Shown here one piece after another: positions 43,855 to 52,723 of a stretch of 64,000 bases of DNA. The notes beneath the pieces were generated by a model. The model was given only the letters and a program-made list of their open reading frames with translations. It was not told the origin of the DNA and did no database searches. Source of the DNA: Mycobacterium szulgai (GTDB lineage Bacteria > Actinomycetota > Actinomycetes > Mycobacteriales > Mycobacteriaceae). The stretch spans positions 21,726 to 85,725 of the forward strand of contig NZ_LQPW01000154.1 of the NCBI RefSeq assembly GCF_002116635.1. The letters run 5' to 3'. Numbering within the stretch: position 1 is the first letter of the stretch; every line of letters begins with the position of its first letter. The translations under genes were made by a program, and so were the position numbers.

Positions 43855-46800
43855 ATGGCGCGGCGGCTGTTGGCGATAGGGACGGCCAAATACAAGGACA
43901 CCCAGTCGTTCCCGCCACTGAAGTGTGTGCCGAAATCGGTGGAGACGATCACTGGCACGTTCCAGCGGATGGGTTTCGAGGTCCAGCCGTCTTTGAAGGA
44001 CCCGACACAGAAGAAATTTATCGACACTGTGTCCCGATTTTTGCGACAGGAGTGTTCGCCGGGAGACGTCGCAGTTCTGTATGTGACCGGCCACGGTGTC
44101 TACGCCGCATACGGACACTATTTGGCTGCGCGCGACTCCGTTGACGGCCAGTACGAGACCATGGTCGATGCGGGATCCTTTATCCGCGCTCTGGGCGACA
44201 ACCCAAAGCTGGAGCATCTGCTGATCATCCTGGACACCTGCTACGGCGAGCGGGCCGCCGACGACATGGCGCGCGCGGCATTACAGGTCAAGGAGCAGTG
44301 GCCGGACAACCCGAGGCGGCGCTACTCGGTGGTGGCCTCGGCGCGCACCAGCCAAACGGCCGACCAACTGGTGTTCGCGCAGGCGTTAAGCCAGGCGCTG
44401 GATCTGTTGCGCAGCACTTCCGGGACGAAGGTCGAGTTCATTTCCCTGGACAGGGTGGTGGATCGCACCAATCGCCTGCTCGAATCGTCGACCGACGCTA
44501 ACCAGCGGGCTGTCGCACTGACCCTGGTGACTTCGCCCTACGAGGAAATATTCTTCGAGAACCCCTTGTATGCGGGTTCGGTGCCGGCCACATCCGAAGT
44601 GGCCGATGACGATGAGTTGCAGTCACATTGGCTGCCGAGAGCACGCGGCGAAGCGGCCGAGGGCAGGCCCTCACTCTTCGTGACGCGGCAACCGCTCATC
44701 GACGAGATCCTCGACTGGCACGCAGATCCGTCGCGGCCCGGTCTGTTCGTGGTGACCGCGAGCCCGGGCATGGGTAAATCCGCATTGCTGGCCCAGTTCG
44801 TCGTCGGGGCTGCTAACGGCTTGACTCATCGGCTTGGCGTGATTCGGGCGATACACGCCCGCGGCTTACTCGCAGAGGTTGTAGCGCAACGGATTAGCGA
44901 CATTCTCAATAACCCCGCGCCTGTCCCGGGCGCGACCGTCATCGTCGACGCGGTGGATGAGGCGTTGAATTCCGACGCTATCGAAAAGCTGGTCCTCAAA
45001 CCGCTTCTCGCCAAAGGCATCCGGGTGGTGGCCGGTATCCGGCCCGGTCTGACGCGCACCCTGAATCTCGATCGCGTCACCTTGGACCTTGACGGCAGAA
45101 CCGACGATGAGGACGTCGGGAAGTACGTTTTTGGATTGCTCACCCAAAGCGACCCCAGCCCGTATACCGAGCACCACGACCGCGCCACCGATGTCGCTGC
45201 CGCCGTAGCGTCGTTGACGGCCGGCAACTTTCTCGTCGCCGGCGCATTCGCCCGTGCGCTGTGTGGCATGAAGATCCTCACGCCCGTCCAAGTCGTGGCG
45301 GCCTATCAGTCATTCGGCAGCCTCGCCGGCATTTTCGAAGGTGATCTTGCGCGCATCGACGACAAGTCCGGGCGAGTGCGCGAACTGCTCGGCGTACTGG
45401 CGTGGTCACAAGGTGCGGGCGTCCCGTGGGAGGGTATCTGGCCCGCGGTGGGCCGCGCCCTGCGTGACTACGCGACCTACACCGACGACGATGTCCAGCA
45501 AGTGCTGAGCGCGGCGGGCGATTATGTGGTGGAGACAGCCGCCGGGGGCAGCTCCTACTACCGGCTCTATCACGAACTATTCGCAGAACACCTGCGCAAA
45601 GGCACCGATGCCACCGATGCGCACCGACGAATTACCGAGGCGCTGATCGCCGAGACCCCGACCAAACTCGACGGCACCAAAGACTGGGCCGGTGCACACC
45701 CTTACGTGCGGGACTATTTGGCAGAGCACGCCGCACGCGCCGGTGTCCTGGACGATCTGCTTGCCGACCCCGCGCTTGTCCTGGCGATGGAGCCGGTGCG
45801 GTTGGGTGTCGCATTGAGCCGTAACCGGGGCCGTGACGCCGGCCCTAACGAGGCTGCGGTTCTGCAGTGTCTGGAGCACTTGCGATCGGGAAACACCCAG
45901 ACCATGGCCAGCCAACTGGCGCTGGCGGCGCTGCAATCCGGCGCCGACGACCTCGCACGCAATACCGTCGTCGTCGCCAAAGGCGCTGCCTGGCGGCCGT
46001 CATGGACACGCTGGTCGCCCAACCCGCCTCATACGGTGCTGGCCCGGCTGACTGGCGGAATCATCGCCGCATGCGTGATCGACGGTGACACCCCACTGGT
46101 GGTCGCTGCGTCAAACGACGGCGAATTGGTCTGTGTCGAACTGATTTCCGCGCAATTGGTGTGGCGCACGACCCTCGACGAAGCCGTACTGGCGCTCGCG
46201 TCGGCGCCGAACCTCGTCGCGGCGGGCCATAGCTCGCGGATCACGCTGTTGGACCCGCTGACCGGAGACCCAAAAGGGTTGGTGCCCATGACGTTCGCGG
46301 GCAGCCGACATACGTCCGGATTTGCGCCGCACGTCCACTCGCTCGGGTTGACGTGTGAGGGTGACGAGGTGCTGCTTGCTGTCGGCACCATCTTCGACGC
46401 CGACCGCACCCCGCATATCGGTGACCAGCCTGCGAAATCGGGCCGCCTGCAGCTGTGGCGGGTCGACACCGAGCCGCCACAACTCAAGTGGAACGTCGCC
46501 GCATTCGGCGGCTCGGTGATCACGCTGGACTGGCGGCGTACAGGGCGCGGGCTGGAGATCGTGGCCGGGGGTGACCCGGGTGACGAGGATCCCGAGACCT
46601 CCGCCGTCGCGCGGGTATTCGACGCCGAGGGTCGGGTGATCCACCAGGCCGGAGACGAAATCTATGACGCCGTTGTCAGCCACGCCTGCGTCGGCGGCGA
46701 TGGCACTGTCCTGCTATGGACATGGGGCCCCTACTCCCGTGTGGTGCGATGGTCACCCGACACCGACGCGGTAGCCGGCTACGAGTACTTCGACAGCATC

Positions 46801-47991
46801 GAGACGGTCACCCGGGCCGGCGATATATGGCTGATGGGCACCGGCAATGGCGTAATCCCGTTTTCGCACAACAAATGGGAGCCGTTGGGCGCGGGGCACG
46901 GAAACTCGGTGGCCGTCCGCGGCCTCGCGGTTGCCGCGACGCCCGAGACGACCTTCGTCGTCGCCACCCACGGCGAGCTGGCAACGAGGTGGGACCTCGC
47001 CACCCTGCTCGCCTCGACCGGCACAGCACGTCGGGACGTTACCTCCTGCACTCCGGTTGTCGCGGGGATGGTGGCCTGCGGCGTGTACGACGGCCGGGGC
47101 GGAGCCCTGGAAACCATCCGGGTAACCGATGGCGCACTGGTTGCGCGGAGCGAGAAGGTCCTGTTACCAACGGCATTGCACGCGACCGCTGATCGCCCGA
47201 GTGAGTTTCTCGACGCGGTGGGCGTTGTCAACGGCGGCAAGGCCGGGGGAAAGATACAACGGCTGGCGTTGCAGGACCATTCGCCGGTTGCTGAGCCCCT
47301 ATGGTTCAGCGACAACGCGCAGGTGCGTGGCTTCGCCGACGCCGCCGGCTGGTTATTGGCCTGTGGTGACGGCGGCTACCTGCGGCTGTTCGAGATCGAA
47401 ACCGGTGAGACGGTTCCACCGCTGCGGTACAACGAATTTCAGCTCACGCAGGTCGATGTTGCCGAGGTAGCGGGGAAGCCGACGATCGTCGCCCTCGATT
47501 ACCGCGGGTCGCTGGTGTTGTGGGATTGGGCCGCCACCATGGCGGCGCAGGTTGGTTTCTTCGAGCCGGGTATCAATGCCGCCAGCGGCGAAGACATATC
47601 CGGTGATGTGGAATCGGCCGGGTTCGCCATCTGGCAGCACGGTGCTGAGATCGCCTTCCTCCGGGCCGGCCAGAACGGTGTGGTGTATCTGAATTCGTTT
47701 CCACGCCAACCGAATAGCGACGTTCTCTCCTGGGGACGGCGGAGCCATTGGCGCGCTCACCCCAAGGCGATCAAGGCCATCGCGCGACTCGGTGCGGCCT
47801 GGGCGGTTACCGGTGACAGCGCCGGGTTGCTGCGGATCTGGTGGTTACCCGATCGATCGCTGGTCACGGAAGCGTCGCTGGGCGCGGGCATCAAAACGAT
47901 CCGCGTCGTCGACGAACACCAGATATTGGTCGGCACCGCATCGGGATTGGTGTCGTTGTGCCTTGAAGTGAAGGCGGCAAATGATGTCTGA
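43855..47991 (+). CDS. Caspase-like protease, STAND NTPase and beta-propeller fusion
   Basis: 1378 residues. Residues 1-230 form a caspase (C14) domain: catalytic His80 in VTGHGVYA and Cys129 in ILDTCYGER, each at the end of a hydrophobic strand. Residues about 280-600 form a STAND-type NTPase: Walker A SPGMGKSA (Lys308) and Walker B TVIVDAVDEA (Asp365, Asp368-Glu369). A helical region follows, then from about 715 to the end a WD40-like beta-propeller with repeated SNDGELVCV, GDGGYLRLF, GDSAGLLRIWW blades. This sensor-switch-protease order matches bacterial conflict proteins. Predicted action: ligand sensing by the propeller, NTP-driven oligomerisation, then proteolysis, perhaps of the neighbouring hydrolase. 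Confidence 0.9.
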   Translation: MARRLLAIGTAKYKDTQSFPPLKCVPKSVETITGTFQRMGFEVQPSLKDPTQKKFIDTVSRFLRQECSPGDVAVLYVTGHGVYAAYGHYLAARDSVDGQYETMVDAGSFIRALGDNPKLEHLLIILDTCYGERAADDMARAALQVKEQWPDNPRRRYSVVASARTSQTADQLVFAQALSQALDLLRSTSGTKVEFISLDRVVDRTNRLLESSTDANQRAVALTLVTSPYEEIFFENPLYAGSVPATSEVADDDELQSHWLPRARGEAAEGRPSLFVTRQPLIDEILDWHADPSRPGLFVVTASPGMGKSALLAQFVVGAANGLTHRLGVIRAIHARGLLAEVVAQRISDILNNPAPVPGATVIVDAVDEALNSDAIEKLVLKPLLAKGIRVVAGIRPGLTRTLNLDRVTLDLDGRTDDEDVGKYVFGLLTQSDPSPYTEHHDRATDVAAAVASLTAGNFLVAGAFARALCGMKILTPVQVVAAYQSFGSLAGIFEGDLARIDDKSGRVRELLGVLAWSQGAGVPWEGIWPAVGRALRDYATYTDDDVQQVLSAAGDYVVETAAGGSSYYRLYHELFAEHLRKGTDATDAHRRITEALIAETPTKLDGTKDWAGAHPYVRDYLAEHAARAGVLDDLLADPALVLAMEPVRLGVALSRNRGRDAGPNEAAVLQCLEHLRSGNTQTMASQLALAALQSGADDLARNTVVVAKGAAWRPSWTRWSPNPPHTVLARLTGGIIAACVIDGDTPLVVAASNDGELVCVELISAQLVWRTTLDEAVLALASAPNLVAAGHSSRITLLDPLTGDPKGLVPMTFAGSRHTSGFAPHVHSLGLTCEGDEVLLAVGTIFDADRTPHIGDQPAKSGRLQLWRVDTEPPQLKWNVAAFGGSVITLDWRRTGRGLEIVAGGDPGDEDPETSAVARVFDAEGRVIHQAGDEIYDAVVSHACVGGDGTVLLWTWGPYSRVVRWSPDTDAVAGYEYFDSIETVTRAGDIWLMGTGNGVIPFSHNKWEPLGAGHGNSVAVRGLAVAATPETTFVVATHGELATRWDLATLLASTGTARRDVTSCTPVVAGMVACGVYDGRGGALETIRVTDGALVARSEKVLLPTALHATADRPSEFLDAVGVVNGGKAGGKIQRLALQDHSPVAEPLWFSDNAQVRGFADAAGWLLACGDGGYLRLFEIETGETVPPLRYNEFQLTQVDVAEVAGKPTIVALDYRGSLVLWDWAATMAAQVGFFEPGINAASGEDISGDVESAGFAIWQHGAEIAFLRAGQNGVVYLNSFPRQPNSDVLSWGRRSHWRAHPKAIKAIARLGAAWAVTGDSAGLLRIWWLPDRSLVTEASLGAGIKTIRVVDEHQILVGTASGLVSLCLEVKAANDV

Positions 47992-49084
47992 GACGGTACT
48001 TGTCACTGGGGCCTTCGGTCTGGTCGGCTCTGCGATGGTGAAGCGTTTGGCGGCCGACGGCCGCCGAGTGATCGCTACCGGCCGCAACAGTGTGGCCAAT
48101 CGCAAGGCCGCGCAACGACTGCCGGCGCGCGTGCAGGTCCAGTGGGCCGACCTCACCGACGCTGCCGACATCGATCGGCTCGTCTCTGATGCGGCACCGA
48201 CCGCGATCATCCACTTGGCCGCGGTCATTCCGCCCGCTATCTACCGCGACGCCAGATTCGCCCGCAAGGTCAACGTCGAGGGCACCGCGGCACTGGTGCG
48301 GTCCGCCGAAATGCTGCCAAATCCGCCCCGGTTCCTACACGCGTCGAGTTGCGGTGTCTACGGCGCACCCAACCCGTATCGAAGCCCGGGCCTGTGTGGT
48401 CCGGACACACCCCCGAACCCATGTGACTTGTACAGCGGACACAAGCTCGAAGCCGAGGAAGCGGTTCGCTCGTCGCGCCTGAATTGGGTGATCCTGCGGC
48501 TGGGCGCGGTATTCACCGCGGACCCCGAGGAAGAGAACTTCGACGCCGACATCGTGTACTTCGGCAGCGCACAGCCGTCGGACGGGCGGGTGCACTCGGT
48601 CGACGTCCGCGACGCGGCCGCCGCATTCGCGGCGGCAACCACCGCGGACGTCGTCGGCGCGACGCTGCTGATCGCCGGGGACGAATCACACCTGCTGACA
48701 TTCGGTGCTACCGGAGAGGAGCCCGCGGCGGCTCGAGGACTCAGTGGGCTGAGCAAGGCACTACAGTGCCGACCGGGTGATCCCGAAAGCGATCACGACT
48801 GGTTCCTCAACTGCTGGATGGACGTCACCCGAGCGCAAGAACTTCTGCAGTTTCAGCAGCATTCGTGGCCGGACATGCTTGCCGAAATGCGCGCCAATGC
48901 GGGCTGGAAGCTACCCGCGACGCGGCTGGCAGCTCCACTCGCCCGGGCCATGGTGAAACGCCAAGCGGCGTACCGCAATTGGCCGGGCGTTTACGCACAG
49001 CCATGGGAGGTACTGCGCCGGCGGTATGGCGAGACCGGCCTCGATACCCCGAATACCCGCGCCCCAGGCATGTCAAGTACTTGA
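47981..49084 (+). CDS. NAD-dependent epimerase/dehydratase (extended SDR)
   Basis: 367 residues. VTGAFGLVGSAM at the N-terminus is the GxxGxxG motif, HLAAVIPP follows, and the active site is SSCGVYG with Y-x-x-x-K in LYSGHKLEAEE. The family acts on nucleotide sugars, steroids or dihydroflavonol-type ketones. The start (ATG 47981 or 47984) overlaps the end of the caspase-STAND gene by 8-11 bases, so it is translated from the same message. Whether it belongs to that system or to the Rieske pathway that follows is unclear. The 3' end holds an operator-like repeat. Confidence 0.87.
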   Translation: MMSETVLVTGAFGLVGSAMVKRLAADGRRVIATGRNSVANRKAAQRLPARVQVQWADLTDAADIDRLVSDAAPTAIIHLAAVIPPAIYRDARFARKVNVEGTAALVRSAEMLPNPPRFLHASSCGVYGAPNPYRSPGLCGPDTPPNPCDLYSGHKLEAEEAVRSSRLNWVILRLGAVFTADPEEENFDADIVYFGSAQPSDGRVHSVDVRDAAAAFAAATTADVVGATLLIAGDESHLLTFGATGEEPAAARGLSGLSKALQCRPGDPESDHDWFLNCWMDVTRAQELLQFQQHSWPDMLAEMRANAGWKLPATRLAAPLARAMVKRQAAYRNWPGVYAQPWEVLRRRYGETGLDTPNTRAPGMSST

Positions 49085-49107
49085 TACCAAAGACAAGTAC
49101 TTGATAC
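49074..49107. promoter_or_regulatory. Two tandem operator-like palindromes ahead of the ferredoxin operon
   Basis: CAAGTACTTGATAC occurs at 49074-49087 and again at 49094-49107, exactly 20 bases apart. Each copy contains the perfect palindrome CAAGTACTTG. Two turns of helix between them puts both on the same face, as in cooperative TetR/MarR-type operators. The second copy is 10 bases before the ferredoxin ATG. Confidence 0.7.
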
Positions 49108-49117
49108 TCTCGCGTGG

Positions 49118-49459
49118 ATGGGAAACGTGGGAGCAAGCGGCTACGTCGGTAACCCCACGCCTCATCCCACTGCGCAGGACTCCAAAACTGAACAGGTGAC
49201 GATCCAGCTGGACCGGCGCACCATTACCGTGAGCTACCGGGCCGGCTCCACTTTGCTGGAGACCGCGCGCATCGCCGGGCTACGTGCGCCGTCGTCGTGT
49301 GAAATCGGTTCCTGCGGAACATGTATGGCCCGGCTGACCGACGGCAGCGCACGAATGATCAACAATGACGCGCTCACCGAGCAGGAGGTGGCCGAAGGGT
49401 GGGTGCTGACCTGCCAGTCGTTGCCGATCAGTGCATCGGTGACGGTGGTGTACGAGTAG
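49118..49459 (+). CDS. Plant-type 2Fe-2S ferredoxin
   Basis: 113 residues. The cluster motif is C-x4-C-x2-C (SSCEIGSCGTCMAR), with the fourth Cys in VLTCQS. A 25-residue Gly/Pro/Thr-rich N-terminal extension precedes the beta-grasp core. Located first in the operon with an SDR, Rieske oxygenase copy 2, its small partner and a TauD-type enzyme, so it is the likely electron donor to the Rieske protein(s). No dedicated ferredoxin reductase is adjacent. Confidence 0.93.
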   Translation: MGNVGASGYVGNPTPHPTAQDSKTEQVTIQLDRRTITVSYRAGSTLLETARIAGLRAPSSCEIGSCGTCMARLTDGSARMINNDALTEQEVAEGWVLTCQSLPISASVTVVYE

Positions 49460-49472
49460 GGAGCGAGAGGCG

Positions 49473-50216
49473 ATGACACGGGTGGCGGTGGTATCCGGCG
49501 GCGCGTCGGGTATGGGTGAGGCGACCTGTCACGAGTTGGGCCGGCGTGGCCATCAGGTAGCCGTGCTCGACATCGACGGGGAAGCGGCACACCGGGTGGC
49601 CGAAGATCTTCGTGCCGAAGGGGTTACCGCCTTGGGCGTGGCCGCCGACGTCACTGATCGCCCGGCGGTGGAAGAGGCCTTCGCCAAGGTACGCAGCAAG
49701 CTGGGCCCGGTGGGCATTCTAGTCACGAGTGCCGGCATGGTCGGCTTCGGAAAATTCACCGAGATCACCCTCGAATCCTGGTCGCGCATCATCGATGTCA
49801 ACCTCAACGGCACCTTTCATTGCTGCCAGGTGGCACTGCCGGACATGATCGCGGCGAAATGGGGCCGCATCGTGATGATCTCGTCGTCGAGTGCCCAGCG
49901 GGGCTCGCCGCGCATGGCGCACTACGCGGCGTCCAAGGGCGCGGTGATCACGCTGACGAAATCGCTGGCCAACGAGTATGCGCCGATGGGAATCACCGTC
50001 AACAACATCCCCCCATCGGGCATCGAGACGCCGATGCAGCGACAGTCGCAGGCCGCCGGGCAGCTTGGCTCCAACGAGACGCTGGCGCGCCGAATTCCGG
50101 TGGGCCACCTAGGTACTGGCGACGACATCGCCGCGGCGGTGGGCTTCTTGTGTTCGGAGGAGGCCGGTTTCATTACCGGCCAAGTGCTCGGCGTCAACGG
50201 CGGAGCCGTGATGTGA
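49473..50216 (+). CDS. Short-chain dehydrogenase/reductase
   Basis: 247 residues. SGGASGMG near residue 9 (TGxxxGxG type), TSAGMVG near 87, the catalytic Ser in SSSSAQRG, and YAASK near 152. The C-terminus GFITGQVLGVNGG is classical. It has AGCGAGAGG-type purine-rich sequence just upstream and lies 13 bases after the ferredoxin gene. It probably oxidises the alcohol made by the Rieske oxygenase (inference). Confidence 0.92.
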   Translation: MTRVAVVSGGASGMGEATCHELGRRGHQVAVLDIDGEAAHRVAEDLRAEGVTALGVAADVTDRPAVEEAFAKVRSKLGPVGILVTSAGMVGFGKFTEITLESWSRIIDVNLNGTFHCCQVALPDMIAAKWGRIVMISSSSAQRGSPRMAHYAASKGAVITLTKSLANEYAPMGITVNNIPPSGIETPMQRQSQAAGQLGSNETLARRIPVGHLGTGDDIAAAVGFLCSEEAGFITGQVLGVNGGAVM

Positions 50217-50234
50217 GCAGAGAGGCAGGTTCGG

Positions 50235-51497
50235 ATGGCGCGATGGCCTAAGCCGGCGGAGGGCACCTGGACCGAGCACTACCCACAGCTCGGCACCGGC
50301 CCGATCTCCTTCCGTGACTCGACATCGCCGGAGTTCTACGAACTCGAACGTGAGGCGATCTTCAAACGGGCGTGGCTCAACGTCGCACGCGTCGAGGAGT
50401 TACCACGGGTGGGCAGCTACCTCACCAAAGAGATCGAGTCCGCACGCGCCTCGATCATCGTCGTCAAGGGCAAAGACGAACACATCAGAGCGTTCCATAA
50501 CATCTGCCGCCATCGCGGAAACAAGCTGGTATGGAACGACTTTCCGCACCGGGAGACCTCCGGCGTATGCCGGCAGTTCACCTGCAAATACCACGGCTGG
50601 CGCTACGACCTCGACGGCGCGCTCACGTTCGTGCAGCAGGAGTCCGAGTTCTTCGACCTCGACCGGTCGGATTATGGCTTAAGCCCGGTGCACTGTGACG
50701 TCTGGAACGGCTTCATCTTCATCAACTTCGATGAGCGGCCGCGGCAGAACCTGCGGGAGTTCCTCGGCCCGATGATCACCGCGCTGGACGACTATCCGTT
50801 CGGCAGGCTGACCGAACGCTACGACTTCCTGGCGCACAACAACAGCAACTGGAAGATCTTCGCCGACGCGTTCCAGGAGTACTATCACGTTCCGTCCCTG
50901 CATCCCCAGCAGGTGCCCTCGGCGGTGCGCGACCCCAACGCCGGTTTCGAGTGCGCGCACTTCCAGATCGACGGCCCGCATCGGGTGGTGTCGACGGCGG
51001 GCACCCGGCGCTGGCTGATGGCTCCGGAATACATGTATCCGATCGAACGGGCAACGCGCAGTGGACTTGTCGGCCCGTGGCGCACTCCCGATATCGGCGA
51101 GCTGCCCGCCGGGCTGAACCCCGGTGGCATCGAGCCTTGGGGCATCAGCAACTTCCAGATCTTCCCCAACTTGGAAATCCTCATCTACGGCGGCTGGTAT
51201 CTGCTCTACCGGTACTGGCCGACGTCGCACAACACGCACCGTTTCGAGGCCTACACCGCCTTCCACCCCGCACGCAGCGTCCGGGAACGCGTCGAGCACG
51301 AAGTGGCCGCGGTGGTGCTCAAGGAATTCGCCCTGCAGGACGCGGGAATGCTCGGGGGTACCCAGGCGGCGCTGGAGACCGGCATCGTCGACGAGTTCCC
51401 CCTCAACGACCAGGAAATCCTGGTGCGCCACCTGCACAAGGAAGTCGTCGACTGGGTCGAGCAATACCAGCGCGGGACTCAGCCGGTGGGAGTGTAG
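50235..51497 (+). CDS. Rieske oxygenase alpha subunit, cassette copy 2
   Basis: 420 residues. Ligands C91-R-H93 and C117-KY-H120 are in positions identical to copy 1. NNSNWKIFADAFQEYYHVPSLH carries the mononuclear iron residues. The start MARWPKPAEGTWTEHYPQLG mirrors copy 1. It probably accepts a related but different substrate; differences concentrate in the C-terminal catalytic domain (around residues 230-300). Preceded by ferredoxin and SDR genes and followed by the small partner. Confidence 0.93.
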   Translation: MARWPKPAEGTWTEHYPQLGTGPISFRDSTSPEFYELEREAIFKRAWLNVARVEELPRVGSYLTKEIESARASIIVVKGKDEHIRAFHNICRHRGNKLVWNDFPHRETSGVCRQFTCKYHGWRYDLDGALTFVQQESEFFDLDRSDYGLSPVHCDVWNGFIFINFDERPRQNLREFLGPMITALDDYPFGRLTERYDFLAHNNSNWKIFADAFQEYYHVPSLHPQQVPSAVRDPNAGFECAHFQIDGPHRVVSTAGTRRWLMAPEYMYPIERATRSGLVGPWRTPDIGELPAGLNPGGIEPWGISNFQIFPNLEILIYGGWYLLYRYWPTSHNTHRFEAYTAFHPARSVRERVEHEVAAVVLKEFALQDAGMLGGTQAALETGIVDEFPLNDQEILVRHLHKEVVDWVEQYQRGTQPVGV

Positions 51498-51499
51498 AT

Positions 51500-51847
51500 A
51501 TAACTACTGCAAAGCCTGGGTGCCTACTGCCCAGCGCGTTCGCCGAGCTCGAAGAGTTCGCCCAAACCTGGTGCCTGCCAACCGAGGCCGAGCGATGGAA
51601 CCAGCGCATGGCCACCAGCATGACCGAGATGCGGGGGTTTTATCAGGCCTTCTTCCCGCGGGTCGAGGAGGCCATCGAGTACTGCGACAAGTTTTCCCTC
51701 GATGACCTGCCCGACGACGCGGCCAATCTGCTGCACCTCATCTATTCGCTGGTGATGGTCGCGATGGCGGTCGAGATCTTCGGTCAGCCAAGGCCCACGG
51801 ACTCGGCCGACGCCGTCCTTGACCGCGTCGGCGAACCGGTGCCCTGA
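51500..51847 (+). CDS. Small acidic partner of Rieske oxygenase, copy 2, non-canonical start
   Basis: About 115 residues homologous to the protein at 40914: VEEAIEYCDKFSLDDLPDDAANLLHLIYSLVMV and EPVP at the end. No ATG, GTG or TTG occurs in frame between the oxygenase stop and residue 37 (ATG 51608). The position equivalent to the copy 1 initiator reads ATA at 51500, 7 bases after GGGAG, followed by ACT-ACT-GCA-AAG, which matches the ACT-GCC-AAG of copy 1. So the gene either starts at ATA or has lost its start. The coding frame is otherwise intact. Confidence 0.75.
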   Translation: MTTAKPGCLLPSAFAELEEFAQTWCLPTEAERWNQRMATSMTEMRGFYQAFFPRVEEAIEYCDKFSLDDLPDDAANLLHLIYSLVMVAMAVEIFGQPRPTDSADAVLDRVGEPVP

Positions 51848-51856
51848 GGACTGGCG

Positions 51857-52702
51857 ATGAGTGTGCTCACCATCAACAGACTCACCCCGTCGGTCGGTGC
51901 CGAGGTGCTCGGTGTCGACTTGCGACGGCTGGCCTGCGATGATTCGCTGGGCAACGCGGTGATGGAGGCGCTGGAGGACAATGGCGTCCTGGTCTTCCGC
52001 GGACTTGGTTTGAAACCGCAAGCGCAAGTGGACTTCTGCCGCCGGCTCGGCGAGGTCGACTTCTCTTCCGATGGGCACCACCCGGTAGCCGGCATCTATC
52101 CGATCACTCTGGACACTTCGAAGAACTCTTCGGCCGCCTATCTGCGCGCCACGTTCGACTGGCACATCGACGGCTGCACTCCCACCGGTGACGAATGCCC
52201 GCAGAAAGCCACGGTGCTGTCCGCGGTTGCGGTAGCCGAACGCGGTGGCGAAACCGAATTCGCCAATTCCTATGCGGCATATGACCAGTTGAGCGACGAA
52301 GAGAAGCGACGGCTCGGCTCGCTGCGAGTGGTGCATTCACTGGAAGCCTCGCAGCGGCGCATCACTGCCGATCCGACGCCGGAGCAGGTGCAACGCTGGC
52401 GGCAACGGCGCACGCACGAGCATCCGTTGATCTGGACGCATCGCAGCGGCCGCAAATCGCTGGTGTTGGGCGCTTCGGCGGACTACATCGTCGGGATGGA
52501 CCGCGACGATGGCCGCGCGTTGCTAGACGAATTGCTCAGGCGTGCAACAAAAGCCGACAAGGTCTACCGGCACAGCTGGTCGGTAGGCGACACCGTCATC
52601 TGGGACAACCAGGGTGTGCTGCACCGCGCCGCCCCCTATGACCCGGACTCGCCGCGGGAATTGCTGCGTACCACCGTGCTGGGCGACGAGCCCATCGAAT
52701 AG
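51857..52702 (+). CDS. TauD/TfdA-family Fe(II)/2-oxoglutarate dioxygenase
   Basis: 281 residues. The iron triad is visible as HxD in FDWHIDG near residue 98 and the distal His in NQGVLHRA near 256; the 2-oxoglutarate Arg lies in SPRELLRT. It hydroxylates an unactivated carbon using 2-oxoglutarate and O2. ATG 51857 has GAGG 8 bases upstream. As last gene of the ferredoxin-SDR-Rieske operon it likely works on the same catabolic substrate. Confidence 0.92.
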   Translation: MSVLTINRLTPSVGAEVLGVDLRRLACDDSLGNAVMEALEDNGVLVFRGLGLKPQAQVDFCRRLGEVDFSSDGHHPVAGIYPITLDTSKNSSAAYLRATFDWHIDGCTPTGDECPQKATVLSAVAVAERGGETEFANSYAAYDQLSDEEKRRLGSLRVVHSLEASQRRITADPTPEQVQRWRQRRTHEHPLIWTHRSGRKSLVLGASADYIVGMDRDDGRALLDELLRRATKADKVYRHSWSVGDTVIWDNQGVLHRAAPYDPDSPRELLRTTVLGDEPIE

Positions 52703-52723
52703 GCCTGCCGCCGTCCGGCCGCG

